A stretch of 64,000 nucleotides of DNA, from assembly GCF_900100755.1 (NCBI RefSeq), contig NZ_FNCI01000006.1:1-64000 (forward strand), given 5' to 3'. The stretch comes from Onishia taeanensis (GTDB lineage: Bacteria > Pseudomonadota > Gammaproteobacteria > Pseudomonadales > Halomonadaceae). Below the pieces are notes generated by a model. The model had not been told where the DNA came from. It worked only from the letters and a program-made list of their open reading frames with translations, and made no database searches. The translations under genes were made by a program, and so were the position numbers. Shown here piece by piece: positions 26,464 to 35,756 of this stretch; the first letter of the stretch is position 1; each line of letters starts with the position of its first letter.

Positions 26464-28446
26464 TTAGAAGTCGATGTTCAGGCCCAGCCAGTAGCGGCGG
26501 CCGTCCTCGACGTAGCCGTAATCGTCGTAGGTGACTGATTCATCGAAGAGGTTGTAGACACCTAGATTGAGCTTGGCCTGCTCGGTCAACTGATAGCCAA
26601 GGCCGGTGTCGACGAAGGTGTAGGAGGGCGCGACGATGGCATCCTGAGATGGGCCGGTATTGGGCTGGCTTTCCTCGCCTCGATAGGTCACGCGAGCCCA
26701 GGGCGTCAGGCGCTGTGAGGCCTGCCAATCAAGCGACAGGCTAGCCAGATACTTGGGTAGTTGAGTCAGCGGTTCGCCCTCGTACTGTCCGCTCTTCTGT
26801 TCGGAGTCGGTGTAGGTATAGCTAGCCGAGGCCTCGACGCTATCCCCAAGCGGCGCCGACAGTGACAGCTCGACGCCCCGAGTGACGGCTTCATCGACGT
26901 TGATGCGGTAGGTCGGGTCGGAGCCGAACTGGTTGGGGCCGGCGGTGCAGACGTCGTCCGGGCAGGCGATGCGGGTGATCTTGTCCTTGAAATCGTTGTG
27001 GAAAACGGTAATGCCAGCATCGACTCCGCCACGCGTTGAGTAGAGCAGGCCGAGTTCTTTGTTCAATGAGGTCTCAGGTTCGAGATCCGGGTTGCCGTAG
27101 ACGTTGCCCCCGCGGCTGATCTGGCCCCAGTCGGCGGTGATCTCGCGAAGGCTGGGCGAGCGATAGCCGGTGGATACGCCGCCCTTGAGGGTCCAGCGGG
27201 GCGTCAGGTTCCACACGCTGTAGAGGCGCGGGCTCAGGTGGCTGCCATAGTTTTCGTTGTCGTCCAAGCGCAGCCCGCCGGTGAGCGACCAGTCCTGGGT
27301 GAGCATCCATTCGTCTTCGACGAACAGCGCCCACTGCGAGGATTCTATTTCGTCCCGGTCGGAGATCTGGTTGGAGGTGTCATCGGAGAGCGACTCTTCC
27401 TCGTAGCCGGCCCCTAGGGTGACGATATGTGCTGCGAGTGGTATCACCAGGCTGGATTTGGCCGTGGTGTTGGTGATCTCCATCTCCCGGGACTTGTTTT
27501 CGCTGACCTCGCGCTGCACATAGGATTCGCTGGTGCCAAGATCCCAGCGGCCGCTGTGGCTCAGGGCAATATGCTCGCGGGTGTACTCGTTGTACGAGTC
27601 CTCGCAGCCGCCGCGGCAGCCTTCGCTGGGTGCGGATCGCCCTAGTCTTTCCTCTCGGGCCTGCTCCGAACGGCCGGCTTCCAGGGTGAGATCATGGTCC
27701 TCGTTGGCGGTCAGCGTCAGGCGCGCGGTAAGGCTGCGCAGGTCGCTTTTGGCATGGCCATTGACGATCTCATCCTCGTCTCGGGCACTGGTCTGGCCGT
27801 ATACCTGAAGGCCCAGCAGCCCCGGTGCCAGCGGGCCACTAAGATAGACATTGGTCTGCTGGCTGTTGCCTGAGGCACTGTCTTCCTGGAGAACCGTCTG
27901 GGTCTGTAGGTTGCCGTGCCAGTCATCGGCCACCTTGCGGGTGATGACATTGATGACCCCGCCGATGGCATCTGAACCGTAGAGGGTCGACATCGGCCCG
28001 CGCACTACCTCGATGCGCTCGATGGCGGAAAGCGGCGGCAGCCAGCCCTGTTCAATGCCGGGACCGTCGCTGTTGGGACGCGACTCGCGGCTGCTTTGCG
28101 GCTTGCCGTCGATCAGCAGCAGAGTGTAGTCGGCAGGCATCCCCCGCATACTGATGTCCTTGGAGGCGCCCGCGCCGGTGACGATTACCCCAGGCACGTC
28201 GCGCAGGGCATCGGTGACGTCGCGATAGTAGCGATCTTCCAGGTCCTCGCGTGTCAGTACGCTGATCGAGGCCGGAGCATCTTTCGTCTGCTGCTCGAAG
28301 CCTGCTGCTGTCACCACGATGTTATCCAGTGTGGCGGTATCTTCCGCTGTGACTGGATCGGTCTGTGGGGCTGAAGCGGCCTGCGCCGTGGTGCCAAGCC
28401 CGGCCACCATCAAGCCGAGCAGGGTTTTTTGAAAATGAATTGCCAT
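26464..28446 (-). CDS. TonB-dependent outer-membrane siderophore receptor
   Basis: The 660-residue receptor has a signal peptide (MAIHFQKTLLGLMVAGLGTTAQA), a TonB box region TLDNIVVTA and a plug domain with GVIVTGAGASKDISMRGM and RIEVVRGPMSTLYGSDAIGGVINVIT. A 22-stranded barrel follows, ending LGLNIDF with the terminal Phe used by the BAM complex. It most resembles FepA/CirA-type catecholate receptors. Two short Cys pairs (GCRGGC and CPDDVC) probably form disulfides in extracellular loops. The start at 28446 has AGGGAC upstream; the track's longer frame runs into the regulatory palindrome. It heads the minus-strand uptake operon. Confidence 0.94.
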   Translation of the reverse strand: MAIHFQKTLLGLMVAGLGTTAQAASAPQTDPVTAEDTATLDNIVVTAAGFEQQTKDAPASISVLTREDLEDRYYRDVTDALRDVPGVIVTGAGASKDISMRGMPADYTLLLIDGKPQSSRESRPNSDGPGIEQGWLPPLSAIERIEVVRGPMSTLYGSDAIGGVINVITRKVADDWHGNLQTQTVLQEDSASGNSQQTNVYLSGPLAPGLLGLQVYGQTSARDEDEIVNGHAKSDLRSLTARLTLTANEDHDLTLEAGRSEQAREERLGRSAPSEGCRGGCEDSYNEYTREHIALSHSGRWDLGTSESYVQREVSENKSREMEITNTTAKSSLVIPLAAHIVTLGAGYEEESLSDDTSNQISDRDEIESSQWALFVEDEWMLTQDWSLTGGLRLDDNENYGSHLSPRLYSVWNLTPRWTLKGGVSTGYRSPSLREITADWGQISRGGNVYGNPDLEPETSLNKELGLLYSTRGGVDAGITVFHNDFKDKITRIACPDDVCTAGPNQFGSDPTYRINVDEAVTRGVELSLSAPLGDSVEASASYTYTDSEQKSGQYEGEPLTQLPKYLASLSLDWQASQRLTPWARVTYRGEESQPNTGPSQDAIVAPSYTFVDTGLGYQLTEQAKLNLGVYNLFDESVTYDDYGYVEDGRRYWLGLNIDF

Positions 28447-28466
28447 GTTGTCCCTTGCGCTTTTGT

Positions 28467-28493
28467 TAATGCGAATCCTTGTGATTTGCATTA
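28467..28493. promoter_or_regulatory. Putative Fur box between the receptor and the divergent LysR gene
   Basis: The arms TAATGCGAATC (28467-28477) and GATTTGCATTA (28483-28493) form an inverted repeat matching at 10 of 11 positions with a 5-bp spacer. The sequence resembles the GCGAATNATTCTCATTTGC-type Fur sites found before TonB receptor genes in gammaproteobacteria. It lies 20 bp upstream of the receptor start, close enough to block transcription or translation initiation under iron-replete conditions. Confidence 0.6.
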
Positions 28494-28595
28494 TTTCATC
28501 GGCTCGGGTCAGATGTCCTGCGACGCCGCGTTGCAGCTTCTGCAACGTTTGGCCCTGCACAGCGGATGACGCGAAGGATAGGAAGACGTTAAAAC

Positions 28596-29516
28596 ATGTA
28601 TGACTTTGATGAGTTGGCTGCTTTCGCGGCCGTCATGGAGGATGGCAGCCTTGCGCGCAGTGCCACGCGACTGGGGGTGTCCAAATCGACCCTGAGCCGA
28701 CGCATCCATCAACTGGAGCACCACCTGGGCCAGCCGCTGCTGCGCCGTCAGTCCAACCGCATGATCGCCACTGAGGCCGGAGAGGTCTTCCTGCGCTATT
28801 GCCACCAGCTTCAGCAACTGGCCCAGCAGAGCCATCAGGCGCTGGATGAGCTCAAGGAGGCGGTCAGCGGTGAGATCACTGTGCACGTGCACAGCATGTT
28901 CCTGCGCGGCTGGTTCACGTCCTGCGCCGAGGCGTTCCTTGCGCGCTATCCGGGCGTGAGGCTCGATGTACGCACCCAGGGCGCGGTGCCATCGGTGGGC
29001 GACGACCGGACGCTATGCCTGTGGCTTGGCAGGGTGCCGGAATGCGGCCTGCGTCAGGAAATCCTCGGGCGCTTGAGTCGCCATCTCTACGCGCATCCGG
29101 ATTATCTGAACCGGCGTGGGGAACCGTCGCATCCTCGTGAGCTTGCCGGGCATGACTGGGTGGATCTGCTGGGGGACAGCATGGAAGGGCTTACCCTGCA
29201 TCATGATCAGGAAGGCATCGTCGACGTAGCGCCATCACCGTCGCGGCTGCGAGTCGACCAGTACAGCATGCACATCGATGCCATCGCCCGGGGGAGAGGA
29301 CTTGGGGTGTTACCGGACTGGATGGTGGCGGGGCGCGAGCAGGCGCATCCCGGTGAGCTGATGGCCTGTCTCGAGACATGGCAACCGGCGGATTTGCCGG
29401 TCACCCTGCTGTACCCTTTTGGCCATCAGCCCAGGCGGGTCACCAGTTTTTTGGAGATGCTTCGGCAGTCGGTCCCACCGGCATGGCAGCGTGACCGACA
29501 CTCGGCGCTGGCCTAG
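28596..29516 (+). CDS. LysR-family transcriptional regulator, divergent from the siderophore operon
   Basis: The 306-residue protein has an N-terminal HTH (DELAAFAAVMEDGSLARSATRLGVSKSTLSRRIHQLE and LLRRQSNRMIATEAG) and an effector domain of the CrgA/TrpI-like branch (EITVHVHSMFLRGWF; ARGRGLGVLPDWMVAG). Siderophore receptors are usually governed by Fur plus AraC, two-component or ECF-sigma systems, so a divergent LysR gene is less common. Its start is about 150 bp from that of the receptor, and the Fur-like palindrome lies between. It may respond to the siderophore or to oxidation, but nothing in the sequence says which. Confidence 0.9.
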   Translation: MYDFDELAAFAAVMEDGSLARSATRLGVSKSTLSRRIHQLEHHLGQPLLRRQSNRMIATEAGEVFLRYCHQLQQLAQQSHQALDELKEAVSGEITVHVHSMFLRGWFTSCAEAFLARYPGVRLDVRTQGAVPSVGDDRTLCLWLGRVPECGLRQEILGRLSRHLYAHPDYLNRRGEPSHPRELAGHDWVDLLGDSMEGLTLHHDQEGIVDVAPSPSRLRVDQYSMHIDAIARGRGLGVLPDWMVAGREQAHPGELMACLETWQPADLPVTLLYPFGHQPRRVTSFLEMLRQSVPPAWQRDRHSALA

Positions 29517-29567
29517 TCATGGTTGGAATGATCATGGCCTAGGGAGCCAAGCCATCGAGTGGTGCCG

Positions 29568-30362
29568 TCAGGCCATGGTGTCGACGATGCCGCCTTCCAC
29601 CCGCAGCGCTGCGCCGGTGGTGGCGCTGGCCTGAGGCGAGGCCGCATAGACGCTCATGTTGGCGACTTCCTCTGGCGTTGCCAGGCGCTGAATGATCGAG
29701 GAGGGACGATTTTCCTGCACGAAGCGAGCTTCCATCTCTTGCTGAGAGATGCCCGCCTCATCGGCGGCCTGCTTGAGCATCTCGAGCACGCCTTCGGAGC
29801 GGGTCGGCCCCGGCAGAATGGCGTTGACGGTGACGTTGGTGCCGGCAAGCACCTTGGCAAGCCCGCGAGAGATCGACTGCACCGCGCTCTTGGTCATGCC
29901 GTAATGGACCATTTCGCTGGGAATGTTCAGCGCCGACTCGCTGGACAGGAACTGGATCCGCCCCCAGTCGCGCTCGCGCATGCCCTTGGCGTAGTGGCGT
30001 GACAGGCGCACCGCACTCATCACGTTGACGTCAAAGAACTGCTGCCAGGTCTCGTCGTCGGTCTCGAAGAAATCCTGAGGGGCGAAGATGCCTACGTTGT
30101 TGATCAGGATGTCGGTGTTGGGCTGGGCGTCGATCAGCGCCTGGCAGCCCTCGGCCGTGCCCAGGTCGGCGGCAACCCCGCTGATGCTTGCCTGGGGCTG
30201 CGCTTGCTTCAGACTGGCAATGGCGTCGTCGACGCGGGACTGAGTGCGCCCGGTGATCACCACCTCGGCGCCGGCTTCGGCGAGTCCGCTGGCGATGGAA
30301 TAGCCGATGCCGGCGGTGGAACCGGTAACGATGGCATGCTTGCCGGATAGATCGATACGCAT
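29568..30362 (-). CDS. Short-chain dehydrogenase/reductase (SDR)
   Basis: The 264-residue classical SDR carries the nucleotide-binding TGSTAGIG at residues 14-21, the structural NNVG (NAG variant), catalytic Ser in FLSSESA and the YGMTK active-site pair. The motif after the active site, NAILPGPTRSEGV, and the long helical segment AADEAGISQQEMEARF are shared with a group of oxidoreductases of unknown substrate. The gene is convergent with the LysR gene and divergent from the AST operon. The ~260-bp gap to astC is probably where the AST promoter lies. Confidence 0.9.
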   Translation of the reverse strand: MRIDLSGKHAIVTGSTAGIGYSIASGLAEAGAEVVITGRTQSRVDDAIASLKQAQPQASISGVAADLGTAEGCQALIDAQPNTDILINNVGIFAPQDFFETDDETWQQFFDVNVMSAVRLSRHYAKGMRERDWGRIQFLSSESALNIPSEMVHYGMTKSAVQSISRGLAKVLAGTNVTVNAILPGPTRSEGVLEMLKQAADEAGISQQEMEARFVQENRPSSIIQRLATPEEVANMSVYAASPQASATTGAALRVEGGIVDTMA

Positions 30363-30567
30363 GTGGCAGACTCCTTGTGGAATAGGCCCTGGCGGGCTCG
30401 TCTGAAAGCCCTGGTGGGGCAGGAGATGTTTTTAGCCTGCTAATAAGATGGGGTGCTCCCCGGATTCTTCAAGGGCCGTCTTCAAGGGTGGTTATCGACG
30501 CCGATGGCCTGATGGCCGCCCGCCGCTTTTCATAATTCGCCGTCCCATCGCTGAAAGCCGAGCGTGA

Positions 30568-31836
<1,269 letters not shown>

Positions 31837-31901
31837 GCGCTACCGTGACGGCCTCAGCCCAAGGTTCAGCCCCCACTCATGGCCACGATGGAGGACAGCC
31901 C

Positions 31902-32966
31902 ATGCTGGTCGTTCGTCCTGCCCGGTCGGCGGATCTGCCGGCCCTTGAGCGCCTGGCCGGCACCGCCACGCCGCGCCTGACTAACCTGCCGGCCCACCGC
32001 GATCGTCTGGAAGAGCGGATCACTCGCTCCCAGCGCTCCTTTAGTCGCGCGGTCGACTTTCCCGGCGACGAGCACTACACCTTCGTGCTCGAAGATCGGG
32101 AACGCGGCGAGGTGGTGGGTACCGCTACCATCCGCGCCCAGGCCGGCGCGGTGGATGCCTACTACACCTACCGTCAGGAAACCCTGATTCACGCCTCGCA
32201 GCAGCTCAACGTGCGCCGCGAGGTGCAGACCCTGTCGCTGTCCCACGAGGTTTCCGAAGCGTCACTTTTGTGCGCGCTGTCGCTGGACCCGCGCTACAAG
32301 GGCACCAGCGCCGAGAGCCTGCTGCGCCGGGCGCGACTGATGTTCATCGCCCAGTACCCGGAGCGCTTCGCCGATCTGTTGGCGGTGGCCTTCCCGGGGT
32401 TTCTCGACGAGGCGGGCGAGTCACCGTTCTGGGCGAGCGTCGGCGAGCACTTCTTCCAGCGCGGCTATCAGGAGATCAACCATATCGCCGGGGTGCGCTC
32501 GAAGAGCTTCATCGCCGAGGTGATGCCGCAGTTCCCACTCTATCTGCCGCTGCTCACGCCGCCGGCGCGGGCCGCCATCGGCCGCGAGCATCCGGACCAT
32601 GAGTCGGCGCTCGAGGAGATGCTGGCCGAGGGCTTCGTGCGCAGCCGCCATGTCGACATCTTCGATGCCGGCCCGGTGATCAAGGGCGAGCGAGAGCGTC
32701 TGGAGACCTTCCGTCGCGCCAGCTGGCACCCGGTACGCATCCGCCCGGCCGCCTCACTGCCCGATGCGGAACCGGCGATGATCGCCAACCAGAAGCTCGG
32801 CGAGTTCCGCTGCGTGGTGGCCCGCTATGCGCTGTCGCCCACCGGGCAGTTGATGCTCTCTCCCGAGCATGCCGAGATCCTCGGCGTCGAGGAGGGCCGC
32901 GCCGTGCTGGCCGCGCCCCTGGCGCTGCCCGACGCCATCGATGCCCTCGACGAAGGAGAACTGTGA
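31902..32966 (+). CDS. aruF: Arginine/ornithine N2-succinyltransferase, first subunit (AruF type)
   Basis: The 354-residue protein starts MLVVRPARSADLPALERLA, matching the alpha subunit of the Pseudomonas enzyme. Conserved blocks are SPFWASVGEHFF, SFIAEVMPQFPLYLPLL and VDIFDAGPVIKGE. The enzyme transfers succinyl from succinyl-CoA to the alpha-amino group of arginine, the committed AST step. I prefer ATG 31902 because GGAGG lies 7 bp upstream and the family N-terminus begins there. An alternative ATG at 31833 would overlap the astC stop (ATGA) and add 23 residues. It is coupled to the second subunit by a TGATG junction. Confidence 0.93.
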   Translation: MLVVRPARSADLPALERLAGTATPRLTNLPAHRDRLEERITRSQRSFSRAVDFPGDEHYTFVLEDRERGEVVGTATIRAQAGAVDAYYTYRQETLIHASQQLNVRREVQTLSLSHEVSEASLLCALSLDPRYKGTSAESLLRRARLMFIAQYPERFADLLAVAFPGFLDEAGESPFWASVGEHFFQRGYQEINHIAGVRSKSFIAEVMPQFPLYLPLLTPPARAAIGREHPDHESALEEMLAEGFVRSRHVDIFDAGPVIKGERERLETFRRASWHPVRIRPAASLPDAEPAMIANQKLGEFRCVVARYALSPTGQLMLSPEHAEILGVEEGRAVLAAPLALPDAIDALDEGEL

Positions 32967-34012
32967 TGCGCATTCGTCCGATTGCCCGCGGCGACCTGGA
33001 CGGCCTGCAGGCCCTCTCCCGACAGACCGGCGTCGGCTTCACTTCGCTGCCCGACAACCGCGAATTCCTGGCAAGCAAGATCGAGTCGGCGGCGCGTGCC
33101 TTCGAGGAGCGCACTCCGGTCGATGATCGCCTGTACTTCTTCGTGCTGGAAGACGAGGACAACGGCGAGCTGGCCGGCTGCTGCGCCATCGAAGCCCAAG
33201 TGGGCCGCGAGGTGCCTTTCTATCACTACCGGCTCGGCACCCTGGCGCATTCCTCGGTGCAGCTCGATCTGCACCGCACCATCGACACTTTGTTTCTGAG
33301 CTCGGATCACACCGGCGATGCCGAGGTGGCCTCGCTGTTCCTGCGTCCGGAATACCGCGGTGCCGACCGTCGCCACGAGCGCAACGGCGCCCTTTTGTCC
33401 AAGGCGCGCTGGTTGTTCATGGCCCAGTTCCGCGACCGCTTCCCGGACAAGGTGCTGGCCGAGATGCGCGGCGTCTTCAACAAGGAAGGCGTGAGCCCTT
33501 TCTGGGAGAACCTGGGCAGCCACTTCTTTCCGCTCGAGTTCAATCAGGCCGACCGCCTGACGGGCCTTGGCCAGAAGAGCTTCATCGGCGAGCTGATGCC
33601 CAAGTTCCCGATCTACACCACCTTCCTCTCGAAGGAGGCCCAGGCCTGCATCGGCGAGGTCCACGAGCACACCCGCCCGGCGCTCGAGATGCTCAAGAAG
33701 GAAGGGCTGCGCTGGGAAGGCTATATCGACATCTTCGATGCCGGCCCGACCGTCGAGGCCTATATCGACGATGTGCGCGCGGTGCGCAACTCGACGCTCT
33801 GCCGGGTGGAAGTGGGCGCCGAGCCCGCCACTGAGCTTGGCAGCGATACCCGCGAGCGCCCGGAATGGCTGGTGTCGACCACCGCTATGGTCGGCTTCTG
33901 CGCCTGCTGGGTGGGTCGCGGCCCCGAGGGCGAGGTCATCACTCTGACCGAGACTGAGGCACGCCGCCTTGGCGTCGGCACCGGCGACAGCGTGCGGGTG
34001 CTCAGCACCTGA
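32966..34012 (+). CDS. aruG: Arginine N2-succinyltransferase, second subunit (AruG/AstA type)
   Basis: The 348-residue paralogue of the upstream gene contains LRPEYRGADRRHERNGALLSKARWLFMA, SPFWENLGSHFFPLEF and IDIFDAGPTVEAYIDD. These blocks are closest to E. coli AstA and Pseudomonas AruG, the beta subunit. The two paralogues probably assemble as a heteromer. The ATG at 32966 has AAGGAGAA upstream and overlaps the previous stop by one base; a GTG one codon earlier is less likely. A 114-bp gap with no obvious hairpin separates it from astD. Confidence 0.94.
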   Translation: MRIRPIARGDLDGLQALSRQTGVGFTSLPDNREFLASKIESAARAFEERTPVDDRLYFFVLEDEDNGELAGCCAIEAQVGREVPFYHYRLGTLAHSSVQLDLHRTIDTLFLSSDHTGDAEVASLFLRPEYRGADRRHERNGALLSKARWLFMAQFRDRFPDKVLAEMRGVFNKEGVSPFWENLGSHFFPLEFNQADRLTGLGQKSFIGELMPKFPIYTTFLSKEAQACIGEVHEHTRPALEMLKKEGLRWEGYIDIFDAGPTVEAYIDDVRAVRNSTLCRVEVGAEPATELGSDTRERPEWLVSTTAMVGFCACWVGRGPEGEVITLTETEARRLGVGTGDSVRVLST

Positions 34013-34127
34013 GCCGCGACGGACCACCACAACAATTCGCGACCGGACGTCACGGCAGCGCCGCGCTATCCGGTTGGCCACCCACTTCGCAGGCGCGGCG
34101 GTCCCGCCGCGCGCAAGGAGAGATTCC

Positions 34128-35597
34128 ATGCACGCCAAGCAGCAACTCCTGATCGGCGCTACCTGGCTTCCCGGTGAGGCCGAGGGCTTCGTCAAGACCG
34201 ACCCGGTGTCTCATGACACCCTGTGGCAGGGCAGCAGCGCCAGTGCCGAGCAGGTCGGGGCCGCGGTCGAGGCCGCCCGTGGCGCCTTCCCGGCCTGGGC
34301 TCGTACCCCCTTCGCCGAGCGCCAGGCGCTGGTCGAGCGCTTCCGCGACGTGCTCGATGGCCGCCGTGAGGTGCTGGCTACCGCCATCGCCCAGGAAACC
34401 GGCAAGCCGCTCTGGGAAGCGCGTACCGAAGTCGGCGCCATGATCGGCAAGGTGGCGCTGTCGGTGGCCGCCTATCACGAGCGCACCGGCGAGCGCAGTA
34501 AGGACGTCAACGGCACCCAGGCGGTGCTGCGCCATCGCCCGCATGGCGTGCTTGCCGTGTTTGGCCCCTACAACTTCCCCGGCCACCTGCCCAACGGTCA
34601 CATGGTGCCGGCGCTGCTGGCCGGCAATACCGTGGTTTTCAAGCCCAGCGAGCAGACGCCGCTGACCGCCGATCTGACCCTGCAGTGCTGGCGAGAGGCC
34701 GGCCTGCCGGACGGCGTGATCAATCTGGTCCAGGGCGCCGCCCCGGTCGGCCAGGCGCTCTCCGCCCATCCCGGCATCGACGGCCTGCTGTTCACCGGCA
34801 GCGCCAAGGTTGGCGGCATCCTGCAGCGCCAGTTCGCCGGCCAGCTCGACAAGATCCTGGCGCTGGAGCTTGGCGGCAACAATCCGCTGGTGGTCAAGGA
34901 CGTGCCGGATGAGCGCGCCGCGGTGCTGGCCATCCTGCAGTCTGCGTTCCTTTCCGGCGGCCAGCGCTGCACCTGCGCGCGTCGCCTGATCGTGCCGGAA
35001 GGCCCGGTGGGTGATCGCCTGATCGAAGCGTTGGTCTCGGCCATCGCCAAGCTGCGGGTGGCCGGCCAGTTCAGCGAGGACGCGCCCTTCTACGGAGGCC
35101 TGGTCAGCCGCGAGGCGGCCGATGGCCTGCTCAAGGCTCAGGATGACCTGGAAGCCATGGGCGGCAGCGTGCTTTCGCGCATGCGCCGCCTGGAAGAGGG
35201 CACCAGCCTGCTGTCGCCGGCATTGGTCGATGTCACGGGCATCGCGGTGCCGGACGAGGAGCACTTCGGTCCGTTGCTCAAGGTTTACCGCTACGCCGAT
35301 TGGGACGAGGCGATCGCCCTGGCCAACGATACTCGCTACGGCCTCTCCGCCGGGCTGATCGGGGGCAAGCGGGCCGACTGGGACGACTTCCTGCTGCGGA
35401 TTCGCGCCGGCATCGTCAACTGGAACCGCCAGACCACCGGCGCCTCCGGTGACGCGCCCTTCGGCGGGGTGGGCGACAGCGGTAACCACCGCCCTAGTGC
35501 CTACTATGCTGCCGACTACTGCGCCTACCCGGTCGCCTCCATGGAGGCCGAGAGCCTGGTACTGCCCGAGACCCTGCCGGCGGGGGTGGTGCTATGA
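34128..35597 (+). CDS. astD: Succinylglutamate-semialdehyde dehydrogenase
   Basis: The 489-residue aldehyde dehydrogenase oxidises N-succinylglutamate semialdehyde to N-succinylglutamate with NAD. The substrate-binding ELGGNNPLVV motif contains the general-base Glu, and the catalytic cysteine is Cys281 in SGGQRCTCARR. The C-terminal segment [42 protein letters not shown] is the AstD signature. AAGGAG precedes the ATG by 8 bp. The last 90 bp are duplicated 158 bp downstream, and the stop codon overlaps the ATG of the resulting 53-codon ORF (ATGA). Confidence 0.95.
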   Translation: MHAKQQLLIGATWLPGEAEGFVKTDPVSHDTLWQGSSASAEQVGAAVEAARGAFPAWARTPFAERQALVERFRDVLDGRREVLATAIAQETGKPLWEARTEVGAMIGKVALSVAAYHERTGERSKDVNGTQAVLRHRPHGVLAVFGPYNFPGHLPNGHMVPALLAGNTVVFKPSEQTPLTADLTLQCWREAGLPDGVINLVQGAAPVGQALSAHPGIDGLLFTGSAKVGGILQRQFAGQLDKILALELGGNNPLVVKDVPDERAAVLAILQSAFLSGGQRCTCARRLIVPEGPVGDRLIEALVSAIAKLRVAGQFSEDAPFYGGLVSREAADGLLKAQDDLEAMGGSVLSRMRRLEEGTSLLSPALVDVTGIAVPDEEHFGPLLKVYRYADWDEAIALANDTRYGLSAGLIGGKRADWDDFLLRIRAGIVNWNRQTTGASGDAPFGGVGDSGNHRPSAYYAADYCAYPVASMEAESLVLPETLPAGVVL

Positions 35598-35598
35598 G
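35509..35598 (+). repeat. Direct repeat, copy 1: 3' end of astD
   Basis: These 90 bp encode the last 29 codons of astD plus its stop. They recur at 35667-35756 with a single mismatch (A at 35561 versus G at 35719, a silent third-base change). The offset is exactly 158 bp. Confidence 0.95.
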
Positions 35599-35755
35599 TG
35601 AGCCTGTGATTCAGCAAAGGATGGTATCGGTGGCCAAGGCACTCCCAGTGCGCTCATACAAGACCACTGCCGACTACTGCGCCTACCCGGTCGCCTCCAT
35701 GGAGGCCGAGAGCCTGGTGCTGCCCGAGACCCTGCCGGCGGGGGTGGTGCTATGA
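35594..35755 (+). CDS. 53-codon ORF between astD and astB, C-terminal half copied from AstD
   Basis: The frame opens at an ATG overlapping the astD stop and closes at a TGA overlapping the astB ATG, so both junctions are ATGA. The first ~25 residues ([20 protein letters not shown] onward) come from unique sequence; the remaining 28 are identical to the AstD C-terminus. It may be translated by coupling. However, it more likely reflects a duplication scar than a selected protein, because the tail is only the end of a dehydrogenase oligomerisation arm. Conservation in relatives would decide. Confidence 0.5.
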   Translation: MSEPVIQQRMVSVAKALPVRSYKTTADYCAYPVASMEAESLVLPETLPAGVVL

Positions 35756-35756
35756 G
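35667..35756 (+). repeat. Direct repeat, copy 2: second astD 3' end before astB
   Basis: This copy matches 35509-35598 at 89 of 90 positions. It also carries the ribosome-binding context (GGGGGTGG) and overlapping ATGA that serve astB. The 68 bp between the two copies (35599-35666) are not similar to either flank and contain a small palindrome, GCACT-CCC-AGTGC (35639-35651). Confidence 0.95.

Noticed and set aside
34050-35489. Minus-strand open frame opposite astD
   Set aside because: Shadow of astD without recognisable domains.
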